This document shows positions 13,936 to 21,389 of a stretch of 35,139 bases of DNA, in pieces (the stretch's first letter is position 1; every line of letters begins with the position of its first letter). Origin of the DNA: JACZST01 sp964195155. Its GTDB lineage: Bacteria; Actinomycetota; Acidimicrobiia; Spongiisociales; UBA5794. Made by a program: the position numbers and the translations under genes. Below the pieces are notes generated by a model, which was given only the letters and a program-made list of their open reading frames with translations, searched no databases and was not told the DNA's origin. The DNA is taken from the NCBI GenBank assembly GCA_964195155.1, contig CAXMOP010000117.1:1-35139 (forward strand), given 5' to 3'.

Positions 13936-14963
13936 AGGTGGCGGTGGTCTGCCCCTACGACCTTGGAAGGCCGGGTGGAGTCCAGGATCAGGCTATTCGG
14001 CTGGTCCGCTGGCTTGGCGACGCCGGTGTTGAGGCGGTGTTGATCGGGCCGGGAATGGACGGACCGAACGGCGCGGTGCTGCTGGGAACGACGACCGTGA
14101 TCCCGATCAACCGCTCGACCGCCCCGGTCAAACTCGATCCACGAGTCGGCGCAGCGGTTCGCAGGGCCGCGGAGGGATTCGACGTCGTCCATGTCCATGA
14201 GCCCCTCGTTCCGGCGGTCGGTACCGCCGCGCTTCGCACCACAACAGCGGCGACCGTTGCCACGTTCCATGCCGACCCGCCGCGATGGGTGCGGGGCGCA
14301 TACCGCATCGGTGTGCTCGGGGTCCGAGCGGCGCTCCGACACGTTGGCGTCGTCACCGCGGTCAGCCCGATCGCCGGTTCCGCGATCGACGGCATCGTTG
14401 ACTACCGCATCATCCCCAACGGGATCGATGTCACCGACTACAAAACCGAGCCCAAGACGCCGAACCGGGTGACCTTTCTTGGCAGAGACGACCCGCGCAA
14501 GGGTCTCTCCGTCTTGCTCGCCGCGTGGCCGCGGGTCAGAACGGCGGTTCCCGAGGCGTCCCTGGTCGTCCTGGGCGCGGCCAGAGACGAGTCGATCGAG
14601 GGCGTCGTCTTTCGCGGGTGGGTGTCGGAGGAGGACAAGCGCGCCGAGCTGGCCCGCTCCGTGGTTCACGTTGCCCCAAATCCAGGGGGCGAGAGCTTCG
14701 GCATCGTCTTGCTCGAGGCGATGGCCTCCGGCTCGGCGGTGGTTGCGTCGGATATTCCCGCGTTCGACTTCGTAGCCGCCGGCACGGCCCTGCTCGTACC
14801 TCCGGGTAACGCGAAGGAGCTGGCCGATCGGGTGGTCCAGCTGCTCCACCAGCCGGATGCGGCGTCGTCGCTGGGTGCATCGGCGCGGAAACGCTCGCTT
14901 GCGTTCGACGGATCTGCCGTGGCTTCCCAATACCTGGCGGCGTACGAGGATGCCCTCGGGTAG
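13932..14963 (+). CDS. pimA: Phosphatidyl-myo-inositol mannosyltransferase PimA (GT4)
   Basis: A 343-residue GT-B glycosyltransferase of family GT4. The N-terminal domain has VCPYDLGRPGGVQDQAIRL (acceptor and GDP loop), VVHVHEPL and TFHADPP. The C-terminal domain has GRDDPRKGLSVLL and the nucleotide-sugar signature GGESFGIVLLEAMASG (E-x7-E). These match PimA, which transfers the first mannose from GDP-mannose to phosphatidylinositol. It is somewhat shorter than the mycobacterial enzyme. It overlaps patA by ATGA. Its TAG stop is formed by the TA at the edge of the small element at 14963-15023. Confidence 0.9.
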   Translation: MKVAVVCPYDLGRPGGVQDQAIRLVRWLGDAGVEAVLIGPGMDGPNGAVLLGTTTVIPINRSTAPVKLDPRVGAAVRRAAEGFDVVHVHEPLVPAVGTAALRTTTAATVATFHADPPRWVRGAYRIGVLGVRAALRHVGVVTAVSPIAGSAIDGIVDYRIIPNGIDVTDYKTEPKTPNRVTFLGRDDPRKGLSVLLAAWPRVRTAVPEASLVVLGAARDESIEGVVFRGWVSEEDKRAELARSVVHVAPNPGGESFGIVLLEAMASGSAVVASDIPAFDFVAAGTALLVPPGNAKELADRVVQLLHQPDAASSLGASARKRSLAFDGSAVASQYLAAYEDALG

Positions 14964-15023
14964 GACACCGCTGAGCAATGCCGATTACTCAACGGCTCGC
15001 TCGAGGATTGATCAGTAGCCTCC
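14963..15023 (+). mobile_element. MITE-like element with TA flanks, short copy C
   Basis: A 61-base element lies between TA (14961-14962) and TA (15024-15025). Its left end GGACACCGCTGAGCAAT matches 14 of 19 bases (counting the TA) with the left end of the 20420-20530 copy, with TGAGCAAT at exactly the same distance from TA. The right end ATTGATCAGTAGCCTCC-TA also matches 14 of 19. The middle is missing, so it looks like an internal-deletion derivative. TA plus the first G gives the TAG stop of pimA. This is the weakest of the three copies, but both ends and the flanks agree. Confidence 0.55.
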
Positions 15024-15041
15024 TAGACCTTCCCCCATCGG

Positions 15042-15047
15042 TACAAT
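15042..15047 (+). promoter_or_regulatory. -10 box of pdxS (leaderless)
   Basis: TACAAT ends seven bases before the pdxS ATG, so the transcript should begin at the start codon. There is no Shine-Dalgarno between them. No good -35 was recognised, which is common in actinobacterial promoters. Confidence 0.6.
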
Positions 15048-15054
15048 CGGCCAC

Positions 15055-15942
15055 ATGGATACCGTCGAACACGGCACCGACCGCGTCAAGCGCGGCCTCG
15101 CCGAGATGCTCAAGGGTGGCGTCATCATGGACGTCGTCACCGCCGACCAGGCCAAGATCGCCGAGGAAGCCGGAGCGGTCGCAGTCATGTCGCTCGAACG
15201 CGTTCCCGCCGACATCCGAGCCCACGGCGGGGTCGCCAGGATGGCCGATCCGGCGAGGGTCGAGGAGATCGTCGCCACGGTTTCGATTCCCGTGATGGCC
15301 AAGGCGCGCATCGGGCACATCGTCGAGGCGCAAGTGCTCGAGTCTCTCGGGGTCGACTACATCGACGAGTCAGAGGTGCTGACGCCCGTCTCTGAATACC
15401 ACATCGACAAGCGTTCCTTCACCGTCCCCTTCGTCAACGGTGCCAAGGACCTCGGCGAGGCCCTGCGCCGGATCGGTGAGGGTGCCGCCATGATCCGTAC
15501 CAAGGGCGAGCCCGGTACGGGCAATGTCGTCGAAGCCGTCAAGCACATGCGGACCCTGACCGGTCAGATCCGGCGCCTCACCACGCTCGACAGCGACGAG
15601 CTGATGACCGCAGCCAAGGATCTACGGGCCCCCTACGACCTCGTGGTCCAGGTCGCGGAGCTCGGTGCCTTACCCGTGGTGAACTTCGCCGCAGGGGGGA
15701 TCGCGACTCCCTCCGATGCGGCCCTGATGATGCAGCTCGGCTGCGATGGCATCTTTGTCGGTTCCGGCGTCTTCAAGTCTGGAGACCCCGCCGTCCGTGC
15801 GCGAGCGATCGTCGAGGCCACCACGTTCTACGAGGATCCGGCAAAGGTGGCAAAGGTGTCGAAGGGTCTCGGCGAGGCAATGGTCGGGATCGATATCGAC
15901 ACCCTGGCCGCCGAGGAGCGCATGCAGGACCGGAGCGACTGA
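15055..15942 (+). CDS. pdxS: Pyridoxal 5'-phosphate synthase lyase subunit PdxS
   Basis: A 295-residue (beta/alpha)8 PdxS/SNZ protein of normal length. Conserved blocks: KRGLAEMLKGGVIMDVVTADQAKIAEEAGAVAVMSLERVP, the active-site lysine in IPVMAKARIGH, the second lysine in MIRTKGEPGTGN, and the phosphate loop NFAAGGIATPSDAALMMQLGCDGIFVGSGVF. It makes PLP from ribose 5-phosphate, glyceraldehyde 3-phosphate and ammonia supplied by PdxT, whose gene starts one base after this one. Known complexes are 12 PdxS plus 12 PdxT. Confidence 0.97.
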   Translation: MDTVEHGTDRVKRGLAEMLKGGVIMDVVTADQAKIAEEAGAVAVMSLERVPADIRAHGGVARMADPARVEEIVATVSIPVMAKARIGHIVEAQVLESLGVDYIDESEVLTPVSEYHIDKRSFTVPFVNGAKDLGEALRRIGEGAAMIRTKGEPGTGNVVEAVKHMRTLTGQIRRLTTLDSDELMTAAKDLRAPYDLVVQVAELGALPVVNFAAGGIATPSDAALMMQLGCDGIFVGSGVFKSGDPAVRARAIVEATTFYEDPAKVAKVSKGLGEAMVGIDIDTLAAEERMQDRSD

Positions 15943-15943
15943 G

Positions 15944-16531
15944 GTGCGCGTCGGGGTTCTCGCCCTGCAGGGTGATTTCCGCGAGCATCTTGGCGTCGTC
16001 GAACGTCTCGGCCACGTAGGGGTGCCGGTCCGCACTCCACAGGAATTGGATACGGTCTCCGCGCTCATCATCCCCGGCGGCGAATCGACGACGATCGGGC
16101 GGCTCGCCACGATCTACGGTCTCATCCAGCCCCTCCGGGACCGTATCGAATCCGGGATGCCCGTGCTCGGGACCTGCGCCGGCATGATCTTCCTGGCGAC
16201 GGCAACCACCGGGGCCGATCAGCCGCAGCTGGGTGTGCTCGATGCGGTCGTCGAACGCAATGCATTTGGCCGCCAGGTCGACTCGTTTGAGACCGCAATC
16301 GAGGTGTCGGGACTCGACGAGCCGATCCACGCTGTGTTCATCCGGGCGCCGTGGATCGAGAAGGTCGGCGGTTCCGTAGATGTGCTGGCGACGATCCCGG
16401 ACCTCGACGGCGGACAGGATCGCCCGGTCGTCGTGCGTCAGGGAAACATCGTCGCCACCTCGTTCCACCCCGAATTGATGACCGATGACCGACTCCACGA
16501 GCTTTTCCTCGCCGGAGTCGAGGGCGACTGA
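15944..16531 (+). CDS. pdxT: Pyridoxal 5'-phosphate synthase glutaminase subunit PdxT
   Basis: A 195-residue class I glutamine amidotransferase of the PdxT/SNO family. It starts VRVGVLALQGDFREHL and has PGGESTTIGRL, the nucleophile Cys in GTCAGMIFLA, GRQVDSFE, and the His/Glu pair in TSFHPEL. It hydrolyses glutamine and channels ammonia to PdxS. The GTG start, one base after pdxS, gives the canonical family N-terminus; upstream extension in the same frame would lie inside pdxS. Its TGA stop shares one base with the ATG of yebC. Confidence 0.96.
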   Translation: MRVGVLALQGDFREHLGVVERLGHVGVPVRTPQELDTVSALIIPGGESTTIGRLATIYGLIQPLRDRIESGMPVLGTCAGMIFLATATTGADQPQLGVLDAVVERNAFGRQVDSFETAIEVSGLDEPIHAVFIRAPWIEKVGGSVDVLATIPDLDGGQDRPVVVRQGNIVATSFHPELMTDDRLHELFLAGVEGD

Positions 16532-17271
16532 TGGCCGGCCACTCCAAATGGGCCAACATCAAGCACCGCAAGGGGCGCCAGGACGCCAAACGGGGCAAGC
16601 TGTTCGCCAAGCTCACCAAGGGCATCGAGGCGGCGGCCCGCGCCGGTGGTGGCGACCCGGCTGCCAACCCAACCCTGGCAACGGCGATTCAGACGGCCAA
16701 GGATGCATCGGTGCCCAAGGACAACATCGATCGGGCGATCGCCCGGGGCACAGGAGAGAGCGATGGCGTCGCCTATGAGGAAGCGTGGTACGAGGGTTAT
16801 GCCCCGGGGGGTGTTGCCCTCTACGTCGAGATCCTGACCGACAACCGCAATCGCGCCGCCGCCGACGTTCGATCGACGTTCACCAAGCACGGGGGCAGGC
16901 TCGGCGAACCGGGCTCGGTGGGCTATCTGTTCGAACAACGAGGATATCTGCTGGTTTCCGGGGATGAGGAAACCGTGATGCTGGCCGCGATCGACGGCGG
17001 TGCAGACGACATCGCACGATCAGGCGATCAATGGGAGATCACCAGCTCGCCCTCCGACCTCGCTGCGATCCGGGAGTCGTTGGAGGACGTCGCCATCCAG
17101 ATCGACCAGGCAGAGGTGACCCAGCTCCCGACGACGACGATCCCGGTCAACGAGGCAACGGCGCCCAAGGTCCTGCGGCTCGTCGATGCCCTCGAAGACC
17201 TCGACGACGTGCAGGCCGTATACGCAAACTTCGACATCTCGGACGATGTCCTTGCGGACATCGGTAGCTGA
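16531..17271 (+). CDS. yebC: YebC/PmpR-family DNA-binding or translation regulator
   Basis: A 246-residue protein of normal family length that starts with the diagnostic MAGHSKWANIKHRKGRQDAKRGKLFAKLTKGIEAAARAGGGDPAANPTL. VPKDNIDRAIARGTGE, ADVRSTFTKHGGRLGEPGSVGYLF and YANFDIS near the C-terminus follow. Members have been described as transcription regulators and, more recently, as ribosome-associated factors easing translation of proline stretches. The ATG overlaps the pdxT stop by one base. In many actinobacteria yebC precedes ruvC, as here. Confidence 0.95.
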   Translation: MAGHSKWANIKHRKGRQDAKRGKLFAKLTKGIEAAARAGGGDPAANPTLATAIQTAKDASVPKDNIDRAIARGTGESDGVAYEEAWYEGYAPGGVALYVEILTDNRNRAAADVRSTFTKHGGRLGEPGSVGYLFEQRGYLLVSGDEETVMLAAIDGGADDIARSGDQWEITSSPSDLAAIRESLEDVAIQIDQAEVTQLPTTTIPVNEATAPKVLRLVDALEDLDDVQAVYANFDISDDVLADIGS

Positions 17272-17325
17272 GTGGCGCTCGGCTGGCGCCTCGCTGGAGT
17301 AGCGCTCTGCCTTCGCCCTCGCTTG

Positions 17326-17400
17326 AGTAGCTGAGTAGATCGGTAGTCAGTGATTCAGTGCCTGCCTCGGCTACTCGGCTACTTGGCTACTTCGCTACCG
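17326..17400 (+). repeat. Hairpin and tandem 8-mers between yebC and ruvC
   Basis: AGTAGCTGAGTAG (17326-17338) can pair with CTACTCGGCTACT (17371-17383), a 13-base stem with one G-T wobble and a 32-base loop. The right arm belongs to four tandem 8-mers, GGCTACTC, GGCTACTT, GGCTACTT and CGCTACCG (17369-17400). There is no T-run, so it is not a classical intrinsic terminator. It separates the pdxST-yebC unit from ruvCAB. Confidence 0.5.
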
Positions 17401-17408
17401 CGAGATCC

Positions 17409-17437
17409 TTCTCCTTGTCGCAAGGCCTTGCTACGGT
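17409..17437 (+). promoter_or_regulatory. Candidate promoter of ruvCAB
   Basis: TTCTCC (17409-17414), a 17-base spacer and TACGGT (17432-17437) lie nine bases before the ruvC ATG. Each hexamer matches consensus only partly, but the spacing is right, and no Shine-Dalgarno is seen before the ATG. Confidence 0.35.
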
Positions 17438-17446
17438 GCAGAACAT

Positions 17447-17929
17447 ATGTTCGTATTGGGGATCGACCCCGGCCTGACCACGACCGGGTACGGAGTTATT
17501 GCCTCCTCCGGCGCGTCCGATCGAGCCGTCGCGGCGGGTGCCATCCGCACCGAGCCCGAGAGGCCGATCACCAGTCGGCTGGTCGAGCTTGCCCATGATC
17601 TGCGCGAGATCGTGGCAGAGCATCAGCCGTCGACGGCGGCGATCGAGCAGGTATTCGTCAACAAGAACCGACAAACTGCCATGTCGGTGGCGAGGGCGTC
17701 CGGCGTGGTGTTGCTCGTGCTCGGGGAGGCGGGGGTCGAGGTTGCTGAGTACACGCCTTCCGCGGTCAAGATGGCTTTGACCGGATCGGGTACGGCCGAC
17801 AAGGTGCAAATGCAGCGAGTCCTTGCCATGCGCCTCGGCCTGGACGCGGCACCCGAGCCCGCGGATGCCGCCGACGCGCTCGCCGTGGCACTCTGCCACG
17901 TCCAGCACGGGGCGTCGAGGGCGTCATGA
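17447..17929 (+). CDS. ruvC: Crossover junction endodeoxyribonuclease RuvC
   Basis: A 160-residue RNase H-fold Holliday-junction resolvase. The four acidic catalytic residues are recognisable: D7 in GIDPGL, the Glu of AIEQVFVNKN (near 68), and two Asp residues in EPADAADALAVALCH near 139-142. It nicks the junction symmetrically after branch migration by RuvAB. The ATG start gives the standard N-terminus (FVLGIDPGLTTTGYGV). Its stop overlaps the ruvA start by ATGA, and the order ruvC-ruvA-ruvB is the usual actinobacterial operon. Confidence 0.96.
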   Translation: MFVLGIDPGLTTTGYGVIASSGASDRAVAAGAIRTEPERPITSRLVELAHDLREIVAEHQPSTAAIEQVFVNKNRQTAMSVARASGVVLLVLGEAGVEVAEYTPSAVKMALTGSGTADKVQMQRVLAMRLGLDAAPEPADAADALAVALCHVQHGASRAS

Positions 17930-18504
17930 TCGGACGCCTTCGCGGAACGATCGTGCGCCTTGGGGGCGATTCCGTGGTGATCGAGGTCGGCGGCGTCGGA
18001 TACGAGGTATCGGTGCCGGTGCGGGCCCTGGTCGAGCTACCCGGGCTCGGCGAGGACGCCGTTGTCCACACCCATCTGTATGTCCGCGAGGACCAGATGG
18101 CGCTCTATGGGTTCGACGCGGCCGATGATCGCGACCTATTTCGCCTCCTGCTTGGTGTCTCCGGCGTGGGCCCGAAGGTGGCATTGGCCATCCTGTCCAC
18201 CATGGATGCTGATGAGCTGCGACGGGTTGTCGCTACCGAGGACGCCGCAGCGCTCACCGCGGTCCCCGGGATCGGGAAGCGGTCTGCACAGAAGCTCCTG
18301 CTCGAGCTGGCCCCCAAGCTCGATCTTCCGGACGCCGAGATCGATCCATCCGGGACACGCTCCGAGGTGAGAGCCGCCCTCGAGGGCCTTGGCTATCAGC
18401 CGGACGAGATCGGCGGGGCGTTCCGCGACCTCCCGGATGACCTGCCGATCGAGGACCTCCTGAAGCGTTCGCTGCAAGCACTCGGCAAGGGTGGCGAATC
18501 GTGA
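17926..18504 (+). CDS. ruvA: Holliday junction DNA helicase subunit RuvA
   Basis: A 192-residue RuvA. Residues 1-65 form the OB-fold (MIGRLRGTIVRLGGDSVVIEVGGVGYEV...HTHLYVREDQMALYGF). Two helix-hairpin-helix motifs follow, VSGVGPKVALAILS and VPGIGKRSAQKLLLEL. A short C-terminal domain that contacts RuvB ends in EDLLKRSLQALGK. It binds the four-way junction as a tetramer and loads RuvB. It overlaps ruvC by ATGA and ruvB by GTGA. Confidence 0.96.
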   Translation: MIGRLRGTIVRLGGDSVVIEVGGVGYEVSVPVRALVELPGLGEDAVVHTHLYVREDQMALYGFDAADDRDLFRLLLGVSGVGPKVALAILSTMDADELRRVVATEDAAALTAVPGIGKRSAQKLLLELAPKLDLPDAEIDPSGTRSEVRAALEGLGYQPDEIGGAFRDLPDDLPIEDLLKRSLQALGKGGES

Positions 18505-19532
18505 GAGACGAGGGTCTATTGGTAGCGGCGGCAACCCCTGAAGACGAGGCGATCGAGGCCGGCCTGCGGCCGCGGCGCATGGGTGACTTCATCGGCCAGG
18601 ATGCGCTCAAGGAGCGCCTGGCGATTCTCGTCGAGGCGGCGAAGGGAAGGGAAGAAGCCGTCGACCACGTGCTGTTCTCGGGGCCGCCCGGACTGGGGAA
18701 GACTTCGCTTGCCGGCATCCTCGCAGCCGAGATGGGCGCCCAGTTCCGTGGCACATCGGGCCCGGCCCTGGATCGCCCGGGTGACCTGGCAGCAGTGATC
18801 ACCAACCTCGAGGCCGGCGACGTGCTGTTCATCGACGAAATCCACCGGCTGCCACGCCAGGTCGAAGAGGTGCTGTATCCCGCGATGGAGGACTTTCAGC
18901 TCGATATCGTGGTCGGCAAGGGCCCGGCCGCCCGTTCGATCAAAATCGACCTGCCCCCTTTCACGCTCGTCGGCGCGACCACCCGGGTGGGCAGGGTGGC
19001 GCCCCCGCTTCGAGACCGGTTCGGCTACGTGGCCAGGATCGACTACTACGGGCCGGACGACCTGAAAGCCATCGTCGAGCGGTCGTCGGCGATCCTGTCG
19101 GTCGACATCGACGACGAAGGTGCGACCACGATCGCGACTCGCAGCCGCGGCACGCCGAGGGTCGCCAACCGCCTGTTGCGCCGGGTCCGCGACTACGCCT
19201 CGGTTCGGGCGTCGGGCCACATCGATGGTGCCGTCGCCGATCAGGCGCTGGAGGTGTTCGAGGTCGACACCAAGGGGCTGGACAAGGTTGACCGGGCCAT
19301 CCTCGCTGCCATCGTCGGCAAGTTCGGCGGGGGACCGGTCGGGCTCTCCACCCTATCCATCGCCGTCGGTGAGGAACCGGAGACGGTCGAGGACGCCTAC
19401 GAGCCATTCCTGTTGCAGGAGGGGTATCTGCAACGAACCCCAAGAGGCCGGGTGGCCACGGAACGGGCCTACGCACATCTGGGTGTGGAGCGGATCGGCG
19501 AAGGCTCGCCACAGGGACGGCTGCTGGAGTAG
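18501..19532 (+). CDS. ruvB: Holliday junction DNA helicase subunit RuvB
   Basis: A 343-residue AAA+ ATPase of normal length. Walker A is GPPGLGKTS, Walker B is LFIDEIHRL, sensor 1 is LVGATTRVG, and the arginine finger sits in LRDRFG. The C-terminal winged helix ends with QEGYLQRTPRGRVATERAYAHLG. It drives branch migration with RuvA. The GTG start overlaps the ruvA stop by GTGA. A short GGTCGG/CCGACC dyad begins at the stop codon region and may help end the operon, but there is no T-run. Confidence 0.97.
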   Translation: MRDEGLLVAAATPEDEAIEAGLRPRRMGDFIGQDALKERLAILVEAAKGREEAVDHVLFSGPPGLGKTSLAGILAAEMGAQFRGTSGPALDRPGDLAAVITNLEAGDVLFIDEIHRLPRQVEEVLYPAMEDFQLDIVVGKGPAARSIKIDLPPFTLVGATTRVGRVAPPLRDRFGYVARIDYYGPDDLKAIVERSSAILSVDIDDEGATTIATRSRGTPRVANRLLRRVRDYASVRASGHIDGAVADQALEVFEVDTKGLDKVDRAILAAIVGKFGGGPVGLSTLSIAVGEEPETVEDAYEPFLLQEGYLQRTPRGRVATERAYAHLGVERIGEGSPQGRLLE

Positions 19533-19691
19533 GTCGGGCGACATCCCTCCGACCCTGCATATACGCCACCAGATCGGGGTTCCTGATGCACTCGGTCCCG
19601 GGGCCGGGGCACAGCGACGCCGGCATGACCATGAGGGTTGGAGCGACTCTGGTAGGTTGGCGTCGGTCCCTGAGCAACGAAGGAGGAGACG

Positions 19692-19877
19692 ATGGGCGAT
19701 TTCCTGAAGGCATTGCTGGTGTTTTTCGTGGCGTTCGCGCTGTTCACGTTTCCCGCCACGTGGCTCCTGATGCTGTTTTTTGGCAACATCGGCATGGAGT
19801 TGTCCTACGCAGCGACGTTTCCGCTCGGAATCCTCGCCTCGGTGCTCCTTGGTGGTGTGACCAGCAGAACCTGGTAA
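19692..19877 (+). CDS. Small two-helix membrane protein
   Basis: A 61-residue protein with a very strong Shine-Dalgarno (AAGGAGGAG, about 4 bases before the ATG), which is unusual in this window and supports translation. Two hydrophobic segments, residues about 4-28 (FLKALLVFFVAFALFTFPATWLLML) and 36-56 (ELSYAATFPLGILASVLLGGV), are joined by a short GNIGM loop. It ends SRTW. No family is recognised. The 159 bases before it hold no gene. Confidence 0.65.
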   Translation: MGDFLKALLVFFVAFALFTFPATWLLMLFFGNIGMELSYAATFPLGILASVLLGGVTSRTW

Positions 19878-19887
19878 ACCCAGCGGA

Positions 19888-20304
19888 TCAGGTGGGGTTA
19901 CCGGTGAGCTGGAGGGTGAGTCCGTAGATGTCGCCCAGGACCCACACCTCACGGATCAGACCATCGGAAAAGGTGAATATCGCGGCGCCCGCGTAGTCGA
20001 ATCGTTTGCCGGTCGGTGCGATTCCAAAAACCTCTCCCTGTTGGGTGCCCGAGTAGGAGAGGCGTGCGAACGTCTGGTTGCCTTCGGTGATGGTGGCCAG
20101 GACCTCATTACGGAAATCGGGGGCGAACGCCTGGATGTAGTCGACGTACTCGCCGAATTCGTTGAAGCCGACCTTGGTCTGTCCCAGGGACCCCCGAAAC
20201 TGGATGTCGGGGTGGAGGATCTCGGCGAAGACCGTCTTGTCGAACCGGTTCCACATGTCGTTGTAGAACCGGTCAATCAGCACGAGTTGGTCGTCGGAGT
20301 CCAT
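19888..20304 (-). CDS. SnoaL-like / NTF2-fold ester cyclase-like protein
   Basis: A 138-residue protein of the SnoaL-like polyketide-cyclase branch of the NTF2 fold. Family features are the N-terminal helix (VLIDRFYNDMWNRFDKTVFAEILHPDIQFRGSLG), then FGEYVDYIQAFAPDFRNEVLATITEGN, GEVFGIAPTGKRFDYAGAAIFTFSDGLIREVWVLGD. The conserved G-x-x-P-T-G-K loop and W-x-x-D end are usual in this family. Most such genes have no proven substrate. A TACGCT hexamer six bases before the ATG could be a leaderless -10. Confidence 0.82.
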   Translation of the reverse strand: MDSDDQLVLIDRFYNDMWNRFDKTVFAEILHPDIQFRGSLGQTKVGFNEFGEYVDYIQAFAPDFRNEVLATITEGNQTFARLSYSGTQQGEVFGIAPTGKRFDYAGAAIFTFSDGLIREVWVLGDIYGLTLQLTGNPT

Positions 20305-20419
20305 CTACGCAGCGTACGACAACTCACGAACCGAATGTGCCGTTCCAGACGACTCGGCAAAGCCTGGAAGGGCGTTGGGGACGGATTCGGAGCCTGCCAA
20401 TGCGATCAGCTTCTGGCTA

Positions 20420-20530
20420 GGAGGGTGTCGAACAATGACGAGTGCCCTGCGTCGCCGCTCGCTCCGGCGTCGCGGTGACTCGGTCTCTCCAGTCAGCGCC
20501 GGCACGCTGGACGATTGCTCAACACCCTCC
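20420..20530 (-). mobile_element. MITE-like element with TA flanks, copy B (best preserved)
   Basis: A 111-base element is flanked by TA on both sides (20418-20419 and 20531-20532). Read on the minus strand it starts GGAGGGTGTTGAGCAAT. Its other end, reverse-complemented, is GGAGGGTGTCGAACAAT, so the terminal inverted repeats agree at 15 of 17 bases. No open frame of note lies inside. On the minus strand TA plus the first G is the TAG stop codon of the metallo-hydrolase at 20530-21156. Flanking TA is what IS630/Tc1-mariner-type elements leave behind, but no transposase is present. Confidence 0.75.
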
Positions 20531-21156
20531 TACACCGTGTAGCTGTCGCCGTAGGCGAGCGGGACGAACTCGACGCCGCCCGCCGCAATGGCGCCGCCGA
20601 CGAAGTCATTGACGAAATCGCGCCCACCGTCGGTGAGATAGAAGTCGTGTGCGGGGATCACCTGCTTTGGCCCTAAGCGCTCGACGAGTTCGACACCGGT
20701 CCGCGCCGCCCCCCACGGCACCATGAGCGGTAGAGACAGCACGTCGCCGCATGCGGCGAGATCGAAGCTGTCCCCGGTGTGGGTAACACTCGCATAGGTG
20801 AAGGCCCGGTTGGGAGGCTGATGACCGTTCGGCAGCGTGCCATGAAGGTTGTCCTCCGACGTCACCCCGGCCGGGTCGGCGGTAGTCACGTCGATGTCCT
20901 CGGCGGCGAGGAGCTCCTGGACTCTCGAGTTGGCGTGGATGGTCACGTCGGTGCCACGGTCACGAACCCATTTGATGAAGTCCGGGTGCATGTGGTCACG
21001 GTGCTCGTGGGTGATGAGCACGCGCTGAACATCACCAACGCTTTCGAGATCGACGACACCGGAGTCCCAGGTGAAGACGTCGGGATCGATCAGCACGGTG
21101 CCCTCGTCGGCGGTGACGAGCAGGCAACTGTGCGTGAGACGTCGAATCGTGACCAT
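20530..21156 (-). CDS. UlaG-like metallo-beta-lactamase-fold hydrolase
   Basis: A 208-residue MBL-fold protein. The N-terminus is TIRRLTHSCLLVTADEGTVLIDPDVF, as in UlaG/YtnP-like members. The zinc motif is THEHRDHMHPDF (HxHxDH). Further ligands are in THTGDSFD and in IPAHDFYLTDGG near the C-terminus. A strong AAGGAGA Shine-Dalgarno lies six bases before the ATG at 21154-21156. The substrate is unknown. The TAG stop codon lies exactly at the boundary of the small repeat element. Confidence 0.85.
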   Translation of the reverse strand: MVTIRRLTHSCLLVTADEGTVLIDPDVFTWDSGVVDLESVGDVQRVLITHEHRDHMHPDFIKWVRDRGTDVTIHANSRVQELLAAEDIDVTTADPAGVTSEDNLHGTLPNGHQPPNRAFTYASVTHTGDSFDLAACGDVLSLPLMVPWGAARTGVELVERLGPKQVIPAHDFYLTDGGRDFVNDFVGGAIAAGGVEFVPLAYGDSYTV

Positions 21157-21324
21157 CTTCTCTCCTTCTGATCGCTCGATAGGTCACAAGGTAGCCCGGT
21201 AGCACCCCCGAGGAGGCGACGCGACCGCCCAATCTTTGGACGTATCGGCAACGAGGCGACGGTGAGTTGGCAGGGCAATGGAGGGCACTGCGACGTGTGG
21301 TCGGCGTTGGCCTCTTTGGGGGAT

Positions 21325-21346
21325 CTGGCCCTGGGCAACGGGCCAG
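21325..21346 (-). terminator. Hairpin downstream of the cyclase gene
   Basis: CTGGCCC (21325-21331) pairs perfectly with GGGCCAG (21340-21346) across an 8-base loop, 44 bases past the cyclase stop codon. No T-run follows on the minus strand, so intrinsic termination is uncertain. The rest of the 233-base gap holds no gene. Confidence 0.35.
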
Positions 21347-21389
21347 GTGCCCGATTCCCGGAGGCGAGGTCAGCATCGCGGTCAGCGAA

